DNA of 64,000 nt from Pilaira anomala (Eukaryota > Mucoromycota > Mucoromycetes > Mucorales > Mucoraceae). The stretch is from contig JAIXMQ010000006.1 of the NCBI GenBank assembly GCA_025716855.1, forward strand, positions 547,501 to 611,500, read 5' to 3'. The notes below the pieces were generated by a model. It was not told the origin of the DNA. It worked only from the letters and a program-made list of their open reading frames with translations, and did not search any database. Made by a program: the position numbers and the translations under genes. Numbering within the stretch: position 1 is the stretch's first letter; the number at the start of each line of letters is the position of its first letter. Shown here piece by piece: positions 22,447-32,633 of this stretch.

Positions 22447-23127
22447 TTAAAAAGTATAAAAGTTTGCAAGTACTTTATGGCGAGTAAATGAAGAGAGATG
22501 AGTAAAAGATGCTTTCCGGAATAGCCAGAGCTGATAGTAGTTTTGTTTGATTTTTTGTTTTCTTGTTTTCTTGTTCTTTTGTTTTTTCTTTTGTTTCTGT
22601 TAAGACAAGGATTATTTCAAGGCATATATAATAGTAGTAGTCAAGACCATGTTGCCAGATTAAAAAGAAAGCGATTACATATCAAATAGTAACCATATCA
22701 CAGTCAACAAAAGAAATGTTTGACTAATACATCATGATGGGCAAGAAAGATAATAAATACCTTTGTAAAATTAAAAAACCATTTCCCAGCTATCTCCTCC
22801 CAACGAGACGAAGCCACCTCAGATGGATGGAACATCTCTACTAATGGCACTACTATCCCGACTACGGTGCCCATATTATACTGCGAGTCAGTTAAGAAGC
22901 AAGTCAGCAAATAATGGAATCGGTTATTCGTGATCAAAAGCTGTTTTCGATAACCAGTACTGAATCTTTCAATTAAACTATACGTATAGACTATACTAAT
23001 ATCTCACACACCAAACAGTATAAAACAGACAAAGATCTCTTACATGTAAAATAGAGTCATCTTGAATCAGACATTCCCCCCATTGCAACAACCGTTGTAT
23101 TAGACCAACCAAGGAAGAAATAGCCAT
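22447..23127 (-). CDS. possible three-exon orphan gene
   Basis: Exon 1 (23127-23044) starts MAISSLVGLIQRLLQWGECL and ends at a GTAAGA donor. Exon 2 (22940-22761) follows a CAG acceptor in phase and reads LLITNNRFHYLLTCF, TVVGIVVPLVEMFHPSEVAS, SRWEEIAGKWFFNFTK. A GTATTT donor then leads to exon 3 (22596-22447), which is Lys/Gln-rich and then NYYQLWLFRKASFTHLSSF. The model gives 137 aa. Codon composition of exons 1 and 2 is protein-like and free of homopolymer translation, which sets it apart from neighbours. I recognise no family. The third exon is the weakest part, and another frame overlapping it stays open further (to 22242). Confidence 0.35.
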
Positions 23128-24215
23128 TTTATATGCAAGGACTTGTAGTAAAATAAATATAGAAGCATTCTTAAGAACATGTGGGAATATAATATTAGAC
23201 AGTTATCTATTTCTTCCCGTAATAATGTTATAGTTATGTCTTACCACTGATATTATTTATTATGCACATCTCAAAGTTGTTCATTTTTTTGATACAATAT
23301 TTCGTATGTCATCAAAGAGGTAGTTTTAAAGAATATTTATGCTTTATTTGAAGAAAAAAAGGAAAAAAGAAAGAAAAAGGGAGAAAGAAATAGAAAAAAA
23401 AGGTCTGTTTGCGATCATGTGAGGCGCCCAAAATTTGTTGGGATTTAAAATATGCATAAATCTGTGTCTCTTTCTTAACACCAAACATCAATACAAGTGA
23501 CAAAAAAAAACTTGCCTTTTTACAAAAACATCGCCTTATCAGCTAATGAAGCAAGCTAAATATGTGAATTTTATTATTTTACTTTTTGGAAAATTCGACG
23601 AAAAGTAGAAGCATATTCACATGTGCTTCACAATTACTAAAATGAGTACATGATATATAGTGGGTATGATTACAACTGGTAACTATTACATAAAATATTT
23701 TTTTATTAAGGTAGGCTTGCTTGTTAACTGAGTAAGGTATCTTCTTTTGATAACTATTGACTCAGATAATGAAGACTGTTCTTTATCAATTCATTAGAGT
23801 ATATATATATATATATATATGTATATACGGACTCAGGCTTTACATGCCAGGTAAAAATAGAAACAAATCAACAAAAATAAATAGTGTTCTTAATTTTTGA
23901 TTATTTGAAATATTTTGTTTAACCCATATAGTTGATTCAGAAGAGATAGCTAATCCAATTGAGAGAGCTGCTAACCAATAGGATCGGAAACTTCAATTTC
24001 GACATCATGGGACTAAAAATTTTATATAAATACCTGAGCCTTTTTTCATGTTTTAAAACACATTTACTTGACCTTGACCTAAAAAAATAAAAATTTCTTC
24101 AAATCATTGAAAATTTAACTTTAAAACACTTATATAATTTTCAAAACATACAAACTTGATCAAACATGAAACTTTTTCTATGTAAAAAAAAAAAAGAAAA
24201 AAAAAGGCTACTTTA
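23128..24215. other. interval with an orphan promoter-like sequence
   Basis: No gene found. At 23977-24032 there is a CCAAT box followed by a TATA box (ttttatataaatacc), and at about 24166 an ATG with MKLFLC, after which only an A-tract and the decayed minus-strand gene follow. A (TA)n run lies at about 23801-23821. The arrangement looks like the promoter and start of a gene whose body is missing. Confidence 0.35.
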
Positions 24216-25113
24216 TTAAGGGGACTTATAAAAAAACATCTCTTCTTCCGGTAAACTCGCAAAGATAGGTTGAAGTTGTCTGTTTTCGGTGAAATACATC
24301 ACATTAATTACATATTCTATGTTATTATACAGTCCAAAAAGCTCCTTGTTTACCAATAATGTTGATACAACAGAGGCCATATCTCGTAGAAACGGTTTAA
24401 ATGAAATATTTATAATTTCTCTAACTGATAAAGACACTACACAATTACATGTCCTGCCTAGCTTTATTGTTTCTTTATCATCGAGTTGTAGGACGTTGTT
24501 TTTTTTTCAGTATCTATATAATAAAAGAGAATAGAGTTATTATTTTAAACAATATATAACAATAGTTATTTAAAAACTAACTACCTTTTCAAATATGAAT
24601 TCTCTAAAGTGTGTTGTAAAGCGTTAATGCTTCCCTGCAAAATAGGTATTCACCATTTTCATTATGATCTTGACACACTTGAATTACACCAGTATTTTTA
24701 GCCAGATTATTCCACATACTATTGCACAACGAATCATATATATATATATATTGAGTGGAAATTATTTCGTCTTCTAAAGTAATAGCTTCCTGTATTTCAT
24801 CTTCAGTGACAATTTGTTTTAAGGCGAGTTGCACATAATCTTCATGTAACTGAGCTAATAGGGCTCAAGATTTGATTGGAAATTTCAGCTTGTACTGTTT
24901 CTGTATAACCGACAACAACCTTTCACCTTGCATTTCAATCCTTAACTTGCTATACTTATCATACATCTCTACCTAACCGCTTTTATATACAATCTTTTTC
25001 AAATCATCTTTGGGGCCTATACTAGACTCCAGTAATTTCTTTTCAAATGAGAGTATAATTCCAATATTTATTTTCTTCGTTGGATCTTTTTGTTGCTGAT
25101 TCGAGTGGTCCAT
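24216..25113 (-). pseudogene. decayed gene, possible C-terminal part of an HSP70-like protein
   Basis: Reading from ATG 25113 (MDHSNQQQKDPTKKINIG) the frame is interrupted by two in-frame stops, one after KIVYKSG (about 24973) and one after KLKFPIKS (about 24865), then by a one-base shift near 24606 just before a GTAGTT donor. The sequence between the breaks is protein-like: VEMYDKYSKLRIEMQGERLL, AQLHEDYVQLALKQIV, TGVIQVCQDHNENGEYLFC. After an intron the last exon reads LQLDDKETIKLGRTCNC, SVREIINISFKPFLRDMASV, NKELFGLYNNIEYVI and ends near 24216. The gene was probably real and decayed recently. I do not recognise the C-terminal family with certainty; the HSP70 link rests on the upstream segment. 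Confidence 0.5.
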
Positions 25114-25559
25114 TGACTATTATTAGTTCATTCATATAAGTGAAATAAATCAACATAAAAGCCACAATGTATCATGTTTGTTGAGTCGATAATAATTTTT
25201 CATTGCTTAAATGGATATTTCCTAGTATTTCTTCAAATTGAAATAACAGGTTTTTTGTTTTCCCAGAGTAGTAGTATCCTGGCATAAAATAACGCTTTCG
25301 GTTTTTAGTGAGTAAATATTAATCGATAAGAGATATACATCTCAAGGAAATATATTGTTATCAGGTAGGAAGCTATTATATTTAACATACTTTTCGTTCA
25401 CCATTAAGGTTATTACATTTGAAAGCTTAAAAAAATATTTTAATGGTGGCATTAAACTGGAATTAGTTCTAAAATTAATACGTAATTACCAAGATGTTTT
25501 TATATACAGGCAGTTTATACTTACTACTTTTAGATGTAGAGTAATTGTCGTCTAGGATC

Positions 25560-25717
25560 ATCTTAATAAGACTATCTTCATCCACAATGGAGTATGATAT
25601 CAAAGCAGAATTAAATGAAATACCTATAGATGCATATAGTTAGTTTTGTCAATAGCCAGTTTTATCAGATATAGTCATCATCTCTTAAACTAACCTACGT
25701 TTATTATTCCATCTGCT

Positions 25718-25749
<32 letters not shown>

Positions 25750-26700
25750 GAAAAGATAAACGGAGACAATGATTGTTCTTTTGAAGGTAATATACATAGT
25801 CTTGATTTTATATCCGAGCTACGCATAATATCACAAAAATAGTCACCGGCTCTGTTAAAATTTTGGGTGATCTATCTTTGAATCGTATAGTTTTGTGTCG
25901 TATTGCTGTCCGTAGAACTTAACGCATGTACAATAACTTCAGTTACAGCTCGTGACCATAAAGAGACAGGATTTCGGCGAGACATGTTTTCATAAAACAA
26001 TAAAGACCTGTATTAAATGGATAGGAACCTGTTTCAACATCCAGGTTCGTTTTACCAATTTCAAGACAAATATCGTACAAATTAAGTGATTTCAAATAGT
26101 TTGGTTATGATTCATTCAACTTCCATATATCTACAACAACAATCCAGGTCTTTTTCAGATAAGCTACCTGAGCTTCCTAGCCATCAATTAAAGCAAGTAT
26201 CACTGTAAATTGGAGACAAAGCTACCTATCTACGCGACACTTGTTTAATTTTTATTTCCTAAATACACCAAGCTATCTTTGGTGAATTTTAATATAAAAC
26301 GTCTCTTTTTTGTAGTCTGATTATTAACCTCAATTATCTATTATTGTCTTTTTAATTTTTATACTCTTTGTTTTTCAAGCATCCAATATAACAAATCTAC
26401 TATTTGATTTCTTTTTGTCTTTCTAAATCTGTATATACATAACACATGAAAGTCTTTTGGATTCTTCATACATTACCAAAATAAAGCTATGTGTTCACCA
26501 CAAAATCTTGTTTTAATTTTTGGGTGACTTCTGATAATCTTACCAAATACAAATGAATTTATGGTAGTATTATATGCCACAACTGTAAAAGAATCATATG
26601 GGGACTTTGAAATAATTCAAGTATTTGATTTTGTGATCAAACTTATTTCCGACAGTATAATAAGTTGACTCTACTTGAGCCTGATATTGATTATTTATTG
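25560..26700 (-). pseudogene. heavily decayed N-terminal segments, possibly of the same HSP70-like gene
   Basis: On the minus strand, fragments in shifting frames include SFTVVAYNTTINSFVFGKII (about 26550-26610), which resembles a damaged HSP70/HSPA12 phosphate loop (normally VVAIDFGTTYSxFVFG). Others are LYDICLEIGKTNLDVETGSY and YPFNTGLYCFMKTCLAE (about 25970-26090), then LTEVIVHALSSTDSNTTQ and RAGDYFCDIMRSSD (about 25800-25950). Stops and shifts occur every 20-50 codons. Order and strand agree with the pseudogene at 24216-25113. The resemblance is by eye only. Confidence 0.3.
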
Positions 26701-26938
26701 AAACGAAAATAAAGAATCTCCCCCCCCCTTTTATAGACATCTAATTTATGCATACGTATTTATACAGTATGCATCTCTGAAAAACTACATGTAAACATAA
26801 TAAATACATGTAAATTGGTCCTAAATTAACAAATACAGAAAATATACAACGACATCATTTTTTAAAGAAAAAAAATATGGTTTATTAAAAAAAGACTAAA
26901 GGCGTCATCCACTTGTTTTAGTAATCCTAATTATTCCT

Positions 26939-27628
26939 TTAGTTATTTGAAGAAAAATAAAGAGAGGAGAACTTATCAACATAATCCAAAGTTTTCATTG
27001 TGTGTTCTTTATATCCTTTCTTCGTATTTTCATCCATCTTAGGCTCAACAAATTTGAAGGTGACTAAAGGAACTATTTAAAATAGAATAAGAAATATCGT
27101 CTAAAAGGTGAGAATTTTACATGTGATACACTTACATAAAGTATTCCATAAATTATCAAACTGATCTTTAACTACATGTAAAGTAGCGTAAGCGTTCACA
27201 AGGTCCTTGTTAGAGTAGTTGTTGATTGCGTACTTATATAAGAGTAACAACAAAGACCTATTCAATGCTTTTGTGATGCAATTTATATAAGTAATGTCAA
27301 TAGTCGAACCGGATCTTTGAATACCAAGAGAATCTACAAATTTCTCAGTTTTGCAGTCACCTAGTATTTGTGCACGCCAACAGAACTAGAAATTAAAATA
27401 AAGCCATATGTTGTTTGTATCGTTTGTTTTACCTTTAATGTAATACTTCGTACCATTTACTTTAGTCTTTAGTAACTGATCCATCATTGTTTCGTTAGAG
27501 GTCTTTACACGATAATATATAAAAGATGCAGGATCTCTAAAAACAACATGAACTTCTAATGTACCACATACTGTAATAATTAGTTTTGGAGAAATCACAG
27601 CTTCGAAAGCACCGGTGAAACTATTCAT
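26939..27628 (-). CDS. possible small multi-exon gene, member of a local tandem family
   Basis: From ATG 27628 the product starts MNSFTGAFEAVISPKLIITV and continues through FRDPASFIYYRVKTSNETMM. An intron is needed near 27470-27391. With a phase-0 donor GTAAAT after LLKTK it joins to FCWRAQILGDCKTEKFVDSL and ALNRSLLLLLYKYAINNYSN, then after a GTAAGT intron to VTFKFVEPKMDENTKKGYK and the stop at 26939. The better-looking donor downstream (after YYIKG) would shift the frame, so the gene may be recently damaged. A second, clearly decayed copy lies at 28150-28830. I recognise no family. Confidence 0.4.
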
Positions 27629-28149
27629 TATAGAATAAAAATCAATGAATGGCAACAAGAAACAAGAAAGAAAAAGAACGAACGTAATCACCCTTTTATA
27701 TTTATTACTAACCTATGCCGTAAAGCGTTATCTATTTTTTTTTTTTTTGAAATACTACAGGTTAATTATACAATGCGTATGGCGTAAAAAAAAAAATCAA
27801 TAAAACTTTGTCACTTGACAAGACCTATTTTGGCTACTCTTTCTTTAGTAATGTAACTTATGGATTTTCTGTCGTTTCACGGAAATACTCCTATCAAATG
27901 GATGACAATACTCATGCTGAAAGTTTAGAAATTAAAGAATCAACAAACCGCCCACTGATTACATAAATCTGCGGTATCTGGTTTTTCAAAAATCGACTAA
28001 TATTAAATTATGTTAAATCCGTATATAGTTTTTTATGACAATTCAAATTCTTAACGATCAGTTAAATGTAATATTAAATTGGATAGTTTATAATGTAGCA
28101 GCTTAAAAGATGTTATGATGTATTTAATGATAGTAAGAGAGAAATAAAG

Positions 28150-28830
28150 GTATTGTCTTCTTGTTAATAGCAATTTAATTAGTAATACTAATTATTCTTT
28201 TACTTAACCTGAAGAAAAAGATCTTCCAAAATTTTATATTCTCTCTTCATATTTTCCGTCATCTTGGGCTCAATACATTTCAAGCGGTCAGAAGGAGCTA
28301 TCTTAAAATTAAATAAGACATACATCCAAAAGATATATATGACATGTATGATACACTTACATTACTAAAAGATCTAATTAATTCTCTATAACTGTATCCA
28401 GATCAGCCTAAGCGATTATAAGATCATTATTGTGTAATTGCATACTTGTATAATAATAACAATAAATATTACGCCGGGTTTAACCATGATGCTATTTATC
28501 AAAATGAGTTTAACATCCTCCTCTAAAATATTAGTTTCACCAGCAGTGACTTACAATTATTTTTCTTGATGACATGCTAGCGTTGTGCGCGACATTAAAA
28601 AAAGGGGAACTAGACATATTATGCTGTTCTTGTTTGTGTTACATTGAAGGAACAAAATTCATGCATTTTAATTTTCATGATTTGTCCCATCAATTTTTCT
28701 TGTAGCTCGAGCTTGCAATGTATACCACATACTGTAATAATTAGCTTTATTTAAAGCGAATATGGTCTCCGTGGTTACGATACGGCCTCCATGGTTACAG
28801 AACAAATTATTATGATAAAATCAAGGAAAA
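28150..28830 (-). pseudogene. decayed tandem copy of the 26939-27628 gene
   Basis: Homology is visible at both ends. Near 28715-28745 the minus strand shares aattattacagtatgtggt with the 5' part of the intact copy. Near 28210-28300 it reads LKCIEPKMTENMKREYKILE, matching FKFVEPKMDENTKKGYKEHT. A GTAAGTGTATCA donor is shared too. The middle carries stops and indels. Same strand and spacing of about 1.2 kb indicate tandem duplication followed by loss. Confidence 0.5.
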
Positions 28831-29365
28831 GATTGGCAACAAGAGATATAAAAGAAAAATTATCTTTTATCTTTATCACAAAAATCTGCCAATTGATCCG
28901 TAGTTAAAGCTTTTTGAAAGCCATAAAAATCCATCACATGTTATAAAAGGATGCGGTATGCAAATAGTGTAATATAGATACCGTGTGTAAGCCGTTTATA
29001 CGTTTAATTTTACTATTAATCGCATAAACGGTAAATGGATTCTTAACAAAAAAAATAAGTATTATAATGTACATACGCCTAAAAATTTAATAGCACAAAA
29101 ATATTTGAAACGTAATCAAAAGTTACACCGAGCGAACCAAATGAAGTCTATTATCTCAAAATTTATACATAGTTCCTGTGACAAAAAGGATAGGCGTGCG
29201 AACGAAAAAACAAAAAAGGCGGGGAACTTATTTATAATGAATGGTGCCTGAGAGAGATAAGGACTTGTTATCAGTGTAACAATAGAAAACGACGTCGTTT
29301 TTGACAATATTTAATACATATTTGGAAAAAAAATAAAGGGGTTGAAAAAAAAAAAAGAGGGAATT

Positions 29366-30215
29366 TTAACAACAACCATTGTTTTGCTGTTGTTGCTGTT
29401 GTTGTTGATCCAAGTGAAGTGTATTATCTTCATGTGCAACATTATCTGCATTATCTTCTTCAAGCTTTAAAATGGCAGAAATTAAATGACGAGTAGCTTC
29501 TTCAATATTACTATTGTCTTTAGCAGAAGTTTCAAACCATGTAAGGAATCCGTTCTCGTTACAAAACTGATCCAGTTCAGTTGGATTAGCGTGTTGACCA
29601 TGACCTTCTCCAATCAAATCAGTCTAAACAAAATAAAAAAAAAAGGAATCAATAAAGAAGGTTTCCTTTTTTTTTTTTTATATATATATGTTATGTGGTA
29701 ATTTTACCTTGTTTGCTAATAAAATGACTGGAATCTGTCCTCCTCCCCAAGCATCCGGTAATGCGACTTTTGTATCAATATCCTTTTTCCATTTTGTTAC
29801 CCCTTCAAATGTTTGAGGTCTTGTAATATCATAAACAACAATAGCACCTAAAGCTTCTTTATAATATACACGAGTCATGTTTCCGAATCTCTCTTGTCCT
29901 GCAATATCCCATAACTGAAGTCGAACAATCAAGTCTGGTCCCCATTGAATAACTTTTAAAGCGAAATCAACACCAATCTATGTATATATAGATCGTTAAT
30001 CTACTATTTACTTTATTTATTTATTTATATACTTTACAGTGGATTTATAGTTGCTTGAGAATATATTATGAACGTAACGTCGAATAATAGAAGTTTTTCC
30101 TGTACCGAGATCACCTACAACTAAAATCTTGTAAAGATATTCTCTCATCTCTGCCTACATTAAAATAGATTAGTTATAATTCTCTTGTTTTTATTATTAA
30201 AAAGAATAATACCAT
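29366..30215 (-). CDS. Rab32/38-like small GTPase
   Basis: Rab GTPases switch membrane traffic; the Rab32/38 group acts at mitochondria-associated and lysosome-related membranes. The main exons (30154-30038, 29977-29708, 29623-29366) encode P-loop GDLGTGKTS, IGVDFALK switch I, the hallmark WDIAGQERFGNMTRVYYKEA (IAGQ instead of TAGQ, typical of Rab32/38), NKTDLIGEG and ETSAKD guanine-binding motifs. The tail is a poly-Gln stretch ending in GCC, a geranylgeranylation site. The first exon appears to be just ATG (30215-30213), joined over a GTATTA intron with a CTAAT branch point to GCAGAG, giving MAEMREYLYKILVVG, which matches the family start; this gives 215 aa. The internal ATG at 30148 is the alternative start. 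Confidence 0.88.
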
Positions 30216-30324
30216 TGTAAATATTTAATAGTGAAAAGAAAAAGAGAATTAAAAAAAAAAATGCCGGGTGGAGAAGGAATAAAGGAAAAATGATTTTTTT
30301 TTTAAAAAAAAAAACAAATAAGGT

Positions 30325-31838
30325 TTAGGCATATTTTCTTGCAGCACCAACTACATAGGATATTCTACTCCAAACGCGTTGAATCATTTCATTAGCCTAT
30401 AAATCATGTTATTAAAATTAAGCCCTATGATAATTTTAAATCTCGTGTCTCTTACTAAAGTTTTCTTCATCACACCTAATCTTGATCCTATATATATATA
30501 TATATATTATGAATTAAAAATACAGAAGAATTTTTGCATAAATGTTTCATCAAACAAACCTATTCCTAAGCCAATCTTTCGAAGTTCTTCTGCCATCTGT
30601 AATACTATCACCTATATATTACAATAGTTTAGATTGAACACATGGATTGTCATGATATATGCATAATATATTATTACCTTGTCACGTTTAATTTCATCAT
30701 CATCGATACCTATTGCAGCATCTAGCATAGCGACACGTATACAACATTCTTCATAATCTATATCTTCTCTTTCCATAAAGAAACCTTTTGGATGATTAAA
30801 TATTTGATGAATCTGCTTTATTAAACTTTGATCTGTAGAAATATAGTCAATACTATTTGGCACTTCATGTTCTAAACAACGCTCTAAACAAGTTACACCA
30901 ATCATTCTTCTCAAATAACGTGATCTTTCATAATTTGTCTTTACTGAATCTAATAAATGTACTTGTCTTTTGGTTGATGGTACCATATCACATACGTCAT
31001 TTGTAATCATTTTAATTTCTGTTTCCCAATTTGAACTACTGATGGCTGATAGACAGTTATCAATAGCTGTTTGAATCTCTTGAATGACCAAAAATCCTGT
31101 TTTATCTAATGATAATTGAAGTAAAAGTCGAATCACATGTCGAATTTCATAGTTTGTATATGCTTTAGACCATAATCGAACTGAAAAACTAAAAGCTTTT
31201 AACATCCAACCTAATTGTGATAATGGAACATGTCGACTGGTTTTTGTATTATAGTTTTCTAGATCAGTTTCAACTACAGGTGATCCAACTGTGATACCTT
31301 CTATCATTTGTGATGGTATAGCGTCATAAGCTAATAAAACGGATTTAAACGTATTGACGTGTATATAGCGTTGTTTATAAATATGTGGTAATTTCGTATC
31401 CACTTTTGTACCAGGTAATGCCCATAATGCAAATAATGTAGATAATCCATTTTTTGCTGCCATCTTATTTGATTCCAAAGCCACTTTTTTTATAAATAAA
31501 TAAATATGAATTTGATAGAAAATAATCATAATAATACTTTACCAACTTCAAATATCCATTGATAAATATAATTAGGACATATCCAACCACTACGATGCCA
31601 ATCTTTTATACAGCCTGTAGATAATAAAAATGATCTACCATTGGATGCTGAAATCATCATCATAATAATTAATCACTGTATTCGTTTATTGTATTCTATC
31701 CTTATCGTCACTTACTTGCTGATAATTCGGAAATATGAATTTCTTTTTGTCCTATACCTAATTCTCTTGAAATCAAAGCAGGTTCTCTAATACTCTATAA
31801 AAAAAAAATGACAGGTTCAACATAAAAAAAAGACTACA

Positions 31839-31885
<47 letters not shown>

Positions 31886-32425
31886 TACTTTATTTCCTGG
31901 CTTAAAAAAAGCTTGATTCCAACAATCCCTTGATTCAACAATTTCTACTTTCTTTGAATCTTCAATGGTAGTCTCAATCTTTTCGTGAGCTTCCGTATCA
32001 AGATAAGTCTTTGCAGCTTTTAATAAATCGATTTCGTCTTCGTCTGAACTTGGATCTGTATCCAACATATAATTATCGTCAAATACAACATGTTCAAGTG
32101 GGACTGGTTCTGGCTTGACAGGTTTCTTCTTTTCTACATTATAATATCCTTCTTTTTCGTTTTCTAGTCTAGTTTGATGTAATTCTCCAAATAACTAACA
32201 TGTAAAAGAAAAAAAAATAAAAAAATAAAAAAAAGGAACCTTTTTTTTTTGACACTTTTTTCTTACATTTGCCAACTTTTTCGCATTCTCTCTTCTTTCT
32301 GTTCTTTGTTTCTTTATTTGTTGAAAGTTATCCATAAATTTATTTTCTTGTTCTTCTTCTTGATCATCGTGTTGAATCAACTTTTTACGGTTACGTTTAA
32401 TAGGTTTTTTGAATCCAGTAGACAT
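30325..32425 (-). CDS. CANIN-domain (Nse6/SLF2-like) protein
   Basis: Eight exons (32425-32267, 32194-31889, 31794-31716, 31647-31543, 31483-30678, 30611-30560, 30487-30456, 30396-30325) join in phase to 536 aa. The N terminus is basic then acidic (KKPIKRNRKKLIQHDDQEEE, TDPSSDEDEIDLL), nuclear in type. The rest is helical: CIKDWHRSGWICPNYIYQWI, then NKMAAKNGLSTLFALWALPG, then a long helical region to MAEELRKIGLGIG and IQRVWSRISYVVGAA. The WIFEVALESNK...TLFALW pattern resembles the CANIN domain of SLF2/Nse6 proteins, which load or regulate the Smc5-Smc6 complex in DNA repair. That assignment is by eye and moderate. Exon 7 is only 32 nt and is needed to keep the frame. Its promoter abuts that of the divergent syntaxin gene. 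Confidence 0.62.
31842..31882. repeat. 41-nt T homopolymer inside an intron
   Basis: Uninterrupted T run in the intron between exons 2 and 3 of the CANIN-like gene, A-rich on the coding strand. It makes the neighbouring antisense ORF calls unreliable. Confidence 0.9.
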
Positions 32426-32633
32426 GATATATATATATAAAGAAAAAGAAAGTAAAAAGAAAAAAAATTGTCCAACCTCTCTCTCTCAAAAAGGCAACTG
32501 AAACTTTTCAATATCAACAGTGACGTTGCACTTACAAAAAAAAATAAAAAAACGAAACAGGAAAAAAAAAAATGTCTCCAAGGAATTTCATATTCTTTTT
32601 CCTCTCTTTTCTTTTCAAAACAAATCCCCTAAC

